From the NCBI RefSeq assembly GCF_014648995.1, contig NZ_BMSE01000030.1, forward strand, positions 1 to 64,000: DNA of 64,000 nucleotides, in the 5' to 3' direction. The position numbers and the translations under genes were made by a program. Below the pieces are notes generated by a model, which did not search any database, was not told the origin of the DNA, and saw only the letters and a program-made list of their open reading frames with translations. Of this stretch, positions 52,220 through 60,313 are shown piece after piece. The stretch's first letter is position 1, and each line of letters opens with the position of its first letter. The stretch comes from Streptomyces massasporeus (GTDB lineage Bacteria > Actinomycetota > Actinomycetes > Streptomycetales > Streptomycetaceae).

Positions 52220-52700
52220 GGCCGCGCCCCGGCGGCTTCCCGGGGTGGGACTTCCCGTTATCTGCCGGGTGCGGCAACGTCGTGGCTTGTCGCGCCGTTC
52301 CCCGCGCCCCTCAGGGCGCGCCGCGTCGAGGAAGAGGAAGGCTGACGGCAGGCATCGGCGGCTTCCGGGGTGGGACCCCCCGTTGCCTGCCGGGTGCGGC
52401 AACGTCGTGGCTTGTCGCGCCGTTCCCCGCGCCCCTCAGGGCGCGCCGCGTCGAGGAAGAGGAAGGCTGACGGCAGGCATCGGCGGCCCCCGGGGGAGAC
52501 CTCTCCCGTTGCCTGCCGGGTGCGGCAACGTCGTGGCTCGTCGCGCCGTTCCCCGCGCCCCTGAAGGCGCGCCGCGTCGAGGAAGAGGAAGGCTGACGGC
52601 AGGCATCGGCGGCTTCCGGGGTGGGACCCCCCCGTTGCCTGCCGGGTGCGGCAACGTCGTGGCTCGTCGCGCCGTTCCCCGCGCCCCCGAGCGCGCGGCC
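52202..52700. repeat. Four-copy 125-126 bp tandem repeat array
   Basis: Four head-to-tail copies begin at about 52202, 52328, 52453 and 52579 (anchor GAGGAAGAGG). Each contains GGCTGACGGCAGGCATCGGC, a CCGGGG...CCCC hairpin, TGCCGGGTGCGGCAACGTCG and CGCGCCGTTCCCCGCGCCCC. The last motif, read on the minus strand as GGGGCGCGGGGAACGGCGCG, resembles a dispersed intergenic repeat I recall as common in Streptomyces genomes. GGCAGGCA and TGCCTGCC within each unit can pair. Copies 2-4 are nearly identical; copy 1 is more divergent. No gene lies here. Confidence 0.9.
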
Positions 52701-52718
52701 GGCGCTCGGGCACGCTGG

Positions 52719-53687
52719 TCAGAGCGGTGTCGCCGCGTGGAGGATGAGGACCATCGTCACGGCCGCGTTCGCGGAGGACATCGCCGAGACGGCGGTTCCG
52801 GCCGCCGCGCCCCACGCGGCCAGGCCGACCGCCGTGAACACCGGCGGCCAGTCGTGCACGGCGGGGGCCGGGCCCAGCAGCGCCGCAACCCGGCGCGGTA
52901 CCGGGCCGGGAGCGGCGAGTCCCGCGAGCGTGGGCAGCGGGGTGCCCCGCGAGACGAGCGCGGCCGTGCCGATCGCCCTCGCCACCGTGCGGCGGCTGCC
53001 GATCGTCCGGGCCGCCTCCTCGTCCGCCCACCGCTCCGCCGTGTACGCCACGGCGGTGCCCAGCGGCCGCAGGAACGGGTTGGCCCGGGCCGCCAGTTGC
53101 ACAGCCAGCAGGAACCGGTCGTGGCGTGCGGCGAGGTGCGCCCGCTCGTGGGCGAACAGGGCCCGCCGCTCGGCCGGCCCGAGCCGGTCCAGCAGGGCCG
53201 TGGTCACCACGACCCGGCCGCGCCCCGCACCGCGGCTCGACAGGCCCTCGCCCCGGCGTCCCCCGGGCGGCAGCGCGTACGCGTAGGGCATGGCATCGGG
53301 CAGCACCGCCACCTCCGTCCCCCGCAGCCCGGCCAGGGCCAGATGTGCCTGGCGGCGTACCCGCCCGTGCCGGCGCATCGTTCGGGCGCAGGCGACCACG
53401 ACCGCGCACAGCGCGGGAATCGCGGCCTTGCCCACGATCTCGTCGTAGGGCACGGCCGCCCGCACCTCGGGGTCGGACCAGCCGTCCGGCAGCGGGTTGC
53501 CGGGGAGTTGGGCGGTTCCGACCACCATCACCAGCGCCAGGCAGACCGTGCTGCACAGCGCCAGCACGACGGCCAGCACCGTCAGCAGCCGGGTCGCGGT
53601 CCGCGGATGCAGATGTTGTTCGGCGAGGCGGGCGACCGGCCAGGCCGTGAGCGGAAGGATCAGTGGCAGAAAGACGAAGACCCCCAT
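52719..53687 (-). CDS. M56-family (BlaR1/MecR1-like) membrane metallopeptidase
   Basis: A 322-residue membrane protease. TM helices near 1-20 and 33-57 precede a cytosolic zinc-peptidase domain with FAHERAHLAARHD (HExxH, about 178-190) and ERWADEEAA (third ligand Glu), then further TM segments near the C-terminus. Unlike BlaR1 it has no beta-lactam sensor domain. Family members cleave BlaI/MecI-type repressors. It lies six bases after a BlaI gene, forming a regulatory pair. Confidence 0.88.
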   Translation of the reverse strand: MGVFVFLPLILPLTAWPVARLAEQHLHPRTATRLLTVLAVVLALCSTVCLALVMVVGTAQLPGNPLPDGWSDPEVRAAVPYDEIVGKAAIPALCAVVVACARTMRRHGRVRRQAHLALAGLRGTEVAVLPDAMPYAYALPPGGRRGEGLSSRGAGRGRVVVTTALLDRLGPAERRALFAHERAHLAARHDRFLLAVQLAARANPFLRPLGTAVAYTAERWADEEAARTIGSRRTVARAIGTAALVSRGTPLPTLAGLAAPGPVPRRVAALLGPAPAVHDWPPVFTAVGLAAWGAAAGTAVSAMSSANAAVTMVLILHAATPL

Positions 53688-53693
53688 GAGGCG

Positions 53694-54080
53694 TCAGTCT
53701 TCCCCTTCGCCCTGGGCCTGATCCAGCAGGTCGCGCAGCAGCCGCTCCTCGTCGGGGCCGAGGCCGGTGACGAAGCTGGCCAGCACGGCACCGCGGTCGC
53801 TCTCGGCGTCCAGCACCTTGCGCATCTTCCGGGCGGCCAGGCCCGCCTGGTCCGAGTCCGGCGTCCAGGCGAAGGACCGGCCGACCCGCTCCCGGGAGAC
53901 CGCGCCCTTGCCCAGCAGCCGGGTCAGGATCGTGATCACCGTCGTGTACGCGAGGTCACCGCCGAGGCGCTCCTGCACCCAGCCGGCCGTGGCCGGGCCG
54001 TCCGCCTCCCGCAGCGCCGACAGCACCAGCGCCTCCAGCTCACCCTGTCCCCGCCGGGGACGCTGCCCGGGATCCGTCAC
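53694..54080 (-). CDS. BlaI/MecI/CopY family transcriptional repressor
   Basis: A 128-residue winged-helix repressor: GELEALVLSALREADGPATAGWVQERLGGDLAYTTVITILTRLLGKGAVSRERVGRSFAW is the DNA-binding domain, followed by a dimerisation helix region. The GTG start is the first usable codon. Co-transcribed with the M56 protease. BlaI-type palindromes lie upstream of it (54158-54171) and in front of the Spo0M fragment (51952-51969), so it likely regulates itself, terD and the Spo0M locus. Confidence 0.9.
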   Translation of the reverse strand: MTDPGQRPRRGQGELEALVLSALREADGPATAGWVQERLGGDLAYTTVITILTRLLGKGAVSRERVGRSFAWTPDSDQAGLAARKMRKVLDAESDRGAVLASFVTGLGPDEERLLRDLLDQAQGEGED

Positions 54081-54157
54081 CGCCCTGCCTCGCTTTCGCC
54101 GCCCTGCGTTGCCCTTGCGGACATCGTATAGATCCGCCGGCCCGATCCCACCTACTT

Positions 54158-54171
54158 CTACATTGCTGTAG
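54158..54171. promoter_or_regulatory. BlaI-type operator 2
   Basis: CTACATTGCTGTAG, with CTACA/TGTAG arms and four central bases, closely similar to operator 1. It lies in the 156-bp region between the divergent blaI-type and terD genes and could control both. Confidence 0.7.
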
Positions 54172-54236
54172 ATTCAGAGTGGCATCCACACCGCCATCCA
54201 CACCGCACGCGCCAAGCGCTCAAGAAGGAGTAACCC

Positions 54237-54812
54237 GTGGGAGTTTCCCTGTCCAAGGGCGGCAACGTCTCGCTCAGCAAGGAGGCGCCCGGTCTCACCG
54301 CCGTCCTGGTCGGCCTGGGCTGGGACGTGCGCACGACCACCGGCACCGACTACGACCTCGATGCCTCCGCCCTGCTCCTCGACGCCTCCGGCAAGGTCCC
54401 CTCGGACCAGCACTTCGTCTTCTACAACCAGCTCAAGAGCCCGGACGGTTCGGTCGAGCACACCGGCGACAACCTCACCGGCGAGGGGGAGGGCGACGAC
54501 GAGTCGGTCAAGGTGAACCTCGCCGCCGTCCCGGCCGAGATCGACAAGATCGTGTTCCCGGTGTCCATCCACGACGCCGAGAACCGCGGCCAGAGCTTCG
54601 GGCAGGTCCGCAACGCCTTCATCCGGGTCGTCAACCAGGCGGGCGGCCAGGAGATCGCCCGCTACGACCTGTCCGAGGACGCCTCCACCGAGACCGCGAT
54701 GGTCTTCGGCGAGCTCTACCGGCACGGCGCCGAGTGGAAGTTCCGCGCCGTCGGCCAGGGCTACGCCTCGGGTCTGGCCGGCATCGCCTCCGACTTCGGC
54801 GTCAACGTCTGA
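54237..54812 (+). CDS. TerD family stress/tellurite-resistance protein
   Basis: A 191-residue calcium-binding TerD-fold protein. It begins GVSLSKGGNVSLSKEAPGLTAVLVGLGWDVR and has the conserved YDLDASALLLD and NLTGEGEGDDESVKVNL acidic motifs that bind calcium. TerD proteins contribute to tellurite, phage and envelope stress responses and to development in Streptomyces. The GTG start has AAGGAG upstream. A BlaI-type operator lies about 65-80 bp before it. Confidence 0.92.
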   Translation: MGVSLSKGGNVSLSKEAPGLTAVLVGLGWDVRTTTGTDYDLDASALLLDASGKVPSDQHFVFYNQLKSPDGSVEHTGDNLTGEGEGDDESVKVNLAAVPAEIDKIVFPVSIHDAENRGQSFGQVRNAFIRVVNQAGGQEIARYDLSEDASTETAMVFGELYRHGAEWKFRAVGQGYASGLAGIASDFGVNV

Positions 54813-54891
54813 CACGGACCGACCCCGCCGCCGGGCCCGACCGCGTGTGGCCGGGCCCGGCGGCCGCCCCAGCAACCGACCGGGAGAGCAT

Positions 54892-55557
54892 GTGGCCGAC
54901 CCGTCCAGCCTCCGCCCGGACGACCGGGCGGACTTCGAAGCCGTACTGCACCACGCGCTGGGCACCGCGGACATCCGTGGCGCCCTGGGCGCCGACCCGG
55001 CCGGCCGGGCGGCGGCGCACCTGCGCGCCCACGCACTCGCCCACGCCGACGACATCGCGGCGAAGGCCGAGCGGCCGTACCGCTCCTACCTGGCCGTCCG
55101 CAGGGCCGCCCGCCGCGAGGTGCGGAGCCTGCTCGGCGGGGGCAGCCTGCTGCCGGCCCTCGCGGTGCTCACGCCGCTCGTGGCGGGCACGTCCGCCACG
55201 GCACTGCTCCTGATCGGCGGTCTGCTCCACGTCGCCGACGCGCTCGGCCCGCTACCCGGGTCGCTCGTCGCGGCCGGCTGGACCCTGGCGCTCGTGGCCG
55301 CCGTGACCGGCCTCGTCACCCTGGCCGCCGTGCTGCACACGGCCCTGCGCCGGCGCGGTGTGCCCCCGGCCGCCGACCAGGTGGAGCACGCCCGGCTGGT
55401 CTGGCGGCAGGAGCTGCTCGACCGCGGGATGCTGCCGCACCTGCGCCGGCACCTGGGGCCGCATCCCGGGACGGCGATCACACCGTGCTCCCCGCCCGGT
55501 ACGCTCACGCCGTGCCCGGCCCGGGCGAGAGAGGACAGGACACCATGTTCGGACTGA
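54892..55557 (+). CDS. Hypothetical two-TM membrane protein
   Basis: A 221-residue protein not recognised. The N-terminal half (about 1-75) is hydrophilic and rich in Ala/Arg, followed by two TM helices near 90-120 and 130-160, then a C-terminal basic region. The GTG has GGGAGAG upstream. Its end overlaps the start of the TatA-like gene by 13 bases; the last residues (about 200-221) look poorly conserved. Confidence 0.55.
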   Translation: MADPSSLRPDDRADFEAVLHHALGTADIRGALGADPAGRAAAHLRAHALAHADDIAAKAERPYRSYLAVRRAARREVRSLLGGGSLLPALAVLTPLVAGTSATALLLIGGLLHVADALGPLPGSLVAAGWTLALVAAVTGLVTLAAVLHTALRRRGVPPAADQVEHARLVWRQELLDRGMLPHLRRHLGPHPGTAITPCSPPGTLTPCPARAREDRTPCSD

Positions 55558-55796
55558 GCGAGCTCGCGATCATTCTCATCGTCGTCATAGCCGTCATCGG
55601 GATGAAGAAGCTCCCCGAGCTGACCCGCTCGGCCGGCAAGGCGACCCGCATCCTCAAGGCCGAGGCCCGCGCGGCGAAGGACGAGGAGGCCGGGACGGCC
55701 CCCGCGCCGCGGGTGGTCCAGGGCGAGGTCGTCCCGCCGGGTACCGGCACCACCCCGCCCGGCGCCCGGCCGGCGGGCGCCCCGGACCACACCTGA
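55545..55796 (+). CDS. TatA/E-family twin-arginine translocase subunit
   Basis: An 83-residue protein with one TM helix (ELAIILIVVIAVIG) followed by the amphipathic KKLPELTRSAGKATRILKAEARAAKDEEAG characteristic of TatA. The tail is proline/glycine-rich. The main tatAC operon is not here, so this is an extra TatA-like paralogue. The ATG follows GAGGACAGG. Role in Tat export is plausible but unproven. Confidence 0.8.
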   Translation: MFGLSELAIILIVVIAVIGMKKLPELTRSAGKATRILKAEARAAKDEEAGTAPAPRVVQGEVVPPGTGTTPPGARPAGAPDHT

Positions 55797-55809
55797 TCCG
55801 TCCCCGTGA

Positions 55810-57708
55810 CTACAGCGTGCGCTCCAGGCGGTCCGCCACGAGCCTGACGAAGCGCGCCGGGTCCTTGGGCTGGCCGCCCTCGGCGAGCACCGCCAGGGTG
55901 TGCAGCAGTTCGGCGGACTCGGCGAGTTCCGTACGGTCCTCGCTCGCCTGGTACGCCTGGTGCAGGCCCTTCACCAGCGCGTGGCCGGGGTTGAGCTCCA
56001 GGATCCGCTTGGTGCGCGGCACTTCCTGGCCCATCGCCCGGTACATGTTCTCCAGGGCCGGGGTCAGGTCGTGCGCGTCCGAGACGACGCAGGCCGGGGA
56101 GACCGTGAGCCGCGTGGAGAGCCGGACCTCCTTGATGTCCTCGTCGAGCCGCTCCCGCATCCAGCCGAGCAGCCCGGCGTACTCCTCGGCCTGCTTCTCC
56201 CGCTCCTCGCCGGGCTTCTCCTCGCCTTCGGCGTCGAGATCGATCTCGCCCTTGGCGACGGACCGCAGCTTCTTGCCCTCGTACGCGCCGACGGCGTCGA
56301 CCCAGACCTCGTCGACGGCGTCGGTGAGCAGCAGGACCTCGATGCCCTTGGCCCGGAACGCCTCCATGTGCGGGGAGTTCTCGATGCTCTGCCGGGACTC
56401 CCCGGTGATGAACCAGATGTCGTCCTGGCCGTCCTTCATCCGCTCCACGTACTGCGCGAGCGTGGTCGGCTCGTCGGCGGAGTGCGTGGTCGCGAACGAG
56501 GAGACGGCGAGGATGGCGTCGCGGTTCTCGGAGTCGGTGACCAGGCCCTCCTTCAGGGCCGTGCCGAACTCCCGCCAGAACGTGGCGTAGCGGTCGGCGT
56601 CCTTGGTCTTGATCTCCTTGACCGTGGAGAGCACCTTCTTGGTCAGCCGGCGCTGCATCATCCGGATGTGCCGGTCCTGCTGGAGGATCTCGCGGGAGAC
56701 GTTGAGCGAGAGGTCCTGCGCGTCGACGACACCCTTGACGAAGCGGAGGTAGGGCGGCAGCAGCGCCTCGCAGTCGTCCATGATGAACACGCGCTTCACG
56801 TACAGCTGGACGCCGCGCTTGAAGTCCCGCGTGAACAGGTCGTGCGGGGCGTGCGAGGGGACGAAGAGCAGGGCCTGGTACTCGAAGGTGCCCTCGGCCT
56901 GGAGCCGGATCGTCTCCAGGGGCTCGCGCCAGTCGTGGCTGATGTGCTTGTACAGCTCGTGGTACTCGTCGTCGGACACCTCGTCGCGCGAGCGCGCCCA
57001 CAGGGCCTTCATGGAGTTCAGCGTCTCGGGCCCGGGCGCGTCCTCCCCGTCGCGGGCCTCCGGGACCATCCGGATCGGCCAGGTGATGAAGTCCGAGTAG
57101 CGCTTGACGATCTCCCGGATCGTCCACTCGGAGGTGTAGTCGTGCAGCTGGTTCTCGGGGTCGGCGGGCTTGAGATGGAGCGTCACGGACGTGCCCTGCG
57201 GCGCGTCGTCGACCCTCTCCAGCGTGTACGTCGCCTCGCCGCGCGACGTCCAGCGGGTCCCCTGGCCCTCGCCGGCGCGCCGGGTCACCAGCGTCACCTC
57301 GTCCGCCGCCATGAAGCCGGAGTAGAAGCCGACTCCGAACCGGCCGATGAGCCCCTCGGCCCCGGCCGCGTCCTTGGCCTCCTTCAGCTCCTCGAGGAAC
57401 GCGGCCGTCCCCGAGTTGGCGATGGTGCCGATGAGCTTGCCGACCTCGTCGTACGACATGCCGATGCCGTTGTCCCGCACGGTCAGGGTGCGGGCCTCCT
57501 TGTCGACGTCGAGTTCGATGTGCAGGTCCGACACGTCGGCGTCGAGGGAGTCGTCCCGCAGCTTCTCCAGACGCAGCTTGTCGAGCGCGTCGGAGGCGTT
57601 GGAGACGAGCTCCCTCAGGAAGACATCCTTGTTCGAGTAGACCGAGTGGATCATCAGCTGGAGCAGCTGACGTGCCTCTACCTGGAACTCAAACGTTTCG
57701 GTCGTCAT
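55810..57708 (-). CDS. htpG: Molecular chaperone HtpG (Hsp90)
   Basis: A 632-residue bacterial Hsp90. The N-terminal ATPase domain has [50 protein letters not shown] and [17 protein letters not shown]; middle and C-terminal dimerisation domains follow. It folds or remodels client proteins in the cytosol under stress. Length and motifs are complete. It converges on the TatA-like gene with 13 bp between stop codons. Confidence 0.97.
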
Positions 57709-57793
57709 GGTTCGCGAATCCCTCACAGGTCCCACAGTCGCCTGAACTGGTGGTGTCACTGTAAAACACCAAGTCAGGCCGGGGCCCCAGAAG

Positions 57794-58507
57794 TCAGACG
57801 AGGTGGGCGAAGACGACCAGGTTCTCGGTGTAGTCCCGGGCCTGACGGTCGTAGGAGCCGGAGCAGGTGATGAGCCGGACCTGGGCCGTGGGGGTGTCGC
57901 CGTACACGCGCTCGCTGGGGAAGTCGTCCTTCTCGAACGACTCCGTGGCATCGACGGCGAACGTCGCCTTGCTGCCGTCGGCCCGCGCCACCTGGAACCG
58001 GTCGCCCTTCTTCAGCGCGTTGAGCCCGGCGAACACGGCCGGGGCGGTCACGGTGTCCACGTGCCCGGCGATGATCGCGGTGCCGGCCTCCCCGGGCGTA
58101 TGGCCCTTGGCGTACCAGCCGACGAGGTTGGTGTCGTCCGCCGGCGGCGGCTCCAGCTGCCCGAAATCGTTGATGGCGAGGGCGGTGAAGGGCGCGTCGA
58201 CCGAGATCTTGGGGATGAGCAGACGCACCGGCCGGGACCGCGGCAGATGGGGGCCGGACGCGCCGGGCCGGTGGGGCGCCGCGGACGGGGACGGCGTGTC
58301 GGGCAGGTCGGGGACGGCCGAGGCGGCGGCCACGGCGGGCGGCGCGTGCGGTGGGCCGGCGGCGTCCGGCGACTCACCGCCGCCGCCGACCAGGTTCACG
58401 GTCAGGACGAGGGCGGCCACCACCCAGAGCACCGTCACGACGCGGCGGAACCGTCGCTTCGCCGGGGCGGGGCCGAGGTCGGAAAGAGCGGAGGGACTGG
58501 CTGCCAT
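57794..58507 (-). CDS. Class F sortase
   Basis: A 237-residue membrane-anchored transpeptidase. One N-terminal TM helix (about 23-42) and a Pro/Ala-rich linker precede the sortase barrel with catalytic His149 (IIAGHVDT), Cys215 (LITCSGS) and an Arg in DRQARDYTEN (Arg221/224). Class F enzymes of actinobacteria attach surface proteins to peptidoglycan. The ATG at 58507 has GAGGTGG upstream. A repeat-rich putative surface protein is encoded upstream on the same strand (58801-59496), separated by a hairpin and a MITE-like element. Confidence 0.9.
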   Translation of the reverse strand: MAASPSALSDLGPAPAKRRFRRVVTVLWVVAALVLTVNLVGGGGESPDAAGPPHAPPAVAAASAVPDLPDTPSPSAAPHRPGASGPHLPRSRPVRLLIPKISVDAPFTALAINDFGQLEPPPADDTNLVGWYAKGHTPGEAGTAIIAGHVDTVTAPAVFAGLNALKKGDRFQVARADGSKATFAVDATESFEKDDFPSERVYGDTPTAQVRLITCSGSYDRQARDYTENLVVFAHLV

Positions 58508-58556
58508 CAGGGACCACCTCATTCAGGCACGGCAGCGGGCACGGCAAGCGGGAGGA

Positions 58557-58614
58557 CCAGGGGGCTTGTGACGGATCACCGCGGCGTCGCGGTGATCCGT
58601 CACAAGCCCCCTGG
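58557..58614. terminator. Perfect 27-bp hairpin with tetraloop
   Basis: Two exactly complementary 27-base arms (left arm starts CCAGGGGGCTTGTGACGGAT, right arm ends CACAAGCCCCCTGG) flank a GCGT loop. An unusually long stem, possibly a bidirectional terminator, between the class F sortase gene and the surface-protein gene. Confidence 0.85.
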
Positions 58615-58740
58615 GTCGTGTCCGGAAAGTCCCGTCGTTCGCCCGAGCGAGTGGGGGTACCCCCTGCTCGAGCGGAGTCGAGAGCATGGGGGCGTGCCAG
58701 GCGTCGCGGGGCAGGCGGGACGTTGCGGACACGGCCCAGG
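58610..58740. mobile_element. MITE-like element with 26-bp terminal inverted repeats
   Basis: The left end (58610-58635, CCTGGGTCGTGTCCGGAAAG...) and the inverted right end (58715-58740, CCTGGGCCGTGTCCGCAACG...) match at 22 of 26 positions. The 131-bp interior holds the palindromes GGGGGTACCCCC and GCTCGAGCGGAGTCGAGAGC, sequence I recall as dispersed in Streptomyces genomes. No ORF; no clear target duplication. Overlaps the right arm of the preceding hairpin. Confidence 0.65.
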
Positions 58741-58800
58741 CCGGGCCGCCGCGACGCGAGGAGCACGTGCGGCGGCCACGGCTGCTGTGTCAGGCACCGC

Positions 58801-59496
58801 TCACGCGGCGCCCTGCGAGGCCCGCTGGCGACGCAGCGCGAACAGGCCGGTGCCGGCCACCGCCAGCACCGCCAGACCGCCGGCGGTCACGCCCGGAGCG
58901 GAGGCCAGGCCGCCGCCACCGGTGTGCATGCCGCCGCGCGGCTTCTCGTGCTTGCCCTCCCAGGAGCCCTTGTCGTGCTTGCCCCCCTCTTCCTGCTTGT
59001 CGCCCCAGTCGCCCTTGTCGCCGGAGCCGCCCTCTTCGTGCTTGTCGCCCCAGTCGCCCTTGTCGCCGGAGCCGCCCTCTTCCTGCTTGTCGCCCCAGTC
59101 CTCCTCGCCGTCCTTGTACGTGTCCGGGTCGTACTTGGAGCCCTCCCAGTCGTCCGAGTTCACGGAGGCCAGCGCACCGCCGCCGGTGTGCACCCCGCCG
59201 TGCGGCTTGTGGTGCTTGTCGTGCTTGCCCTCCCAGCCCTTCTCCTGCCCGTCGTCCTTGCCGTGCTCCTCGTGCTTGCCCTCGGAGGAGTCCCAGTCGT
59301 CCGCGGTCAGCGCTCCGCCACCCGTGTGCATCCCGCCGTGCGGCTTGTGGTGCTTGCCGTCCTTGTGGTGCTCCTTGCTGTAGGAAGTGGTGTCGTGGTC
59401 CCCGTCACCCATCGCGTCGGCGTAGGCGGCGGGTGCGGCGATCGCGAGGGCGGCCGTGGCGGTGGCCGTCGCGAGCATCATGCGGGCAGAGCGCAT
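58801..59496 (-). CDS. Repeat-rich His/Glu/Lys surface protein, probable sortase-associated
   Basis: A 231-residue exported protein. Signal peptide about 1-26. The mature part contains three HTGGG-type repeats (HGGMHTGGGAL, HGGVHTGGGAL, RGGMHTGGGGL) and, near 125-170, tandem 15-residue units of the type GDKQEEGGSGDKGDW. A C-terminal TM helix followed by RRQR suggests membrane/wall attachment, but there is no LPXTG. Highly charged, histidine-rich, probably extended outside the cell. Lies upstream of the class F sortase. Function unknown. Confidence 0.75.
   Translation of the reverse strand: MRSARMMLATATATAALAIAAPAAYADAMGDGDHDTTSYSKEHHKDGKHHKPHGGMHTGGGALTADDWDSSEGKHEEHGKDDGQEKGWEGKHDKHHKPHGGVHTGGGALASVNSDDWEGSKYDPDTYKDGEEDWGDKQEEGGSGDKGDWGDKHEEGGSGDKGDWGDKQEEGGKHDKGSWEGKHEKPRGGMHTGGGGLASAPGVTAGGLAVLAVAGTGLFALRRQRASQGAA
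58983..59100. repeat. 45-bp tandem repeat in the surface-protein gene
   Basis: The anchor CTTGTCGCCCCAG recurs at 58996, 59041 and 59086, giving two complete 45-base units and a partial one. In protein it gives the 15-residue units with GDKQEEGG/GDKHEEGG. Unit number is likely to vary between strains. Confidence 0.85.
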
Positions 59497-59691
59497 CGGT
59501 GAGTCCTTTCGTCGCGAGCCGGGCAGCTGACGCCTCGCCAGCTCACGAGACCCGGCCTCGACGTGAACCACCGTCAGTCGAGCCGGGCCGTCCCACCATC
59601 CAGGGCGTGCACACGGGTTAAGACGACACCCTGACGGCGGCACACCAGGGCTGTCCGGCCACCTCCGGAGGGCCCCGGAAGGCGGCCCGCG

Positions 59692-59979
59692 TCAGCGCCG
59701 CCCGAACCCCCGGTGCGTCATGCGGGCCGGGTCCGGATCGGCCAGCTGCGCCGCCATGCCGACGAGGACGAGCCCGCCCGCGATGAGCAGTCCCTGGGCC
59801 AGGACGACGCCGGTGCCGAGCACGACGACGCCGAGGGCCAGCCCCCACCATGCGCCGGTCCGCCGGTACTCGCGGGGCCGGGCCGGCCGGCCGGTTCTCA
59901 TGGCCCGGGTGAAACGGGGATCCTCCCGCTCGAGTCGTGCTTCGAGATCGACCAGACGCTGGTCTTCGGGCTGGGGCAC
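59692..59979 (-). CDS. DUF3040 family membrane protein
   Basis: A 95-residue protein. The N-terminus EDQRLVDLEARLEREDPRFTRAMRTGRPARP is the DUF3040 motif, followed by two TM helices near 40-60 and 63-80 and a DPDPARM-type tail. Common in actinobacteria, function unknown. I chose the GTG with AAGGAG upstream; a longer frame to 60033 adds poorly conserved sequence. Confidence 0.78.
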   Translation of the reverse strand: MPQPEDQRLVDLEARLEREDPRFTRAMRTGRPARPREYRRTGAWWGLALGVVVLGTGVVLAQGLLIAGGLVLVGMAAQLADPDPARMTHRGFGRR

Positions 59980-60313
59980 GGCTTCTCCTTCCCGGAACCC
60001 GAGCGCTTCGAGGCAGGGCACGGCCGAGGCCATGACAAGTCCTGGGGTGTCGGGCCCTGTGCGGTGCGGAGGGAGACAGGCCTTTGATGCGGCGGTACGC
60101 CCGGCCGCGGCTGTCTCACCAGGGCTTCAGCTTCTCCCCCCTCCAGCGGCTTCCACCATCGGGCCCCACCCTCATCCTTCCCGGTGGCCGCCCCCCATGA
60201 ACGCGGGTCCGAAAGGCGTGTGTTCGGCCCGAGGATGGCTGCCGTCACGGATGGCGGCCCGGGACCGGCGGCGTCCACGCTGGGGGTGGACGGTCTCGAG
60301 GAGGCGGTACGCG
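59980..60313. other. Intergenic region before the histidine kinase
   Basis: No recognised gene. It could still contain the 5' end of the kinase gene if translation starts earlier (an in-frame MAARDRRRP...), but the sequence between 60020 and 60290 does not resemble the expected kinase N-terminus. I see no clear hairpin or promoter. Confidence 0.4.

Noticed and set aside
52202..52700. CRISPR-like array
   Set aside because: Units are 125-126 bp with no short repeat/unique spacer alternation, and no cas genes are present. It is a long tandem repeat.
52258..53286. Arg/Ala/Pro-rich open frames inside and beyond the repeat array
   Set aside because: They read the same repeat in different frames or are antisense to the M56 gene; no start site or homology.
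52719..54080. Beta-lactam resistance regulator pair
   Set aside because: The M56 protein lacks the penicillin-binding sensor domain of BlaR1/MecR1, and no beta-lactamase is nearby.
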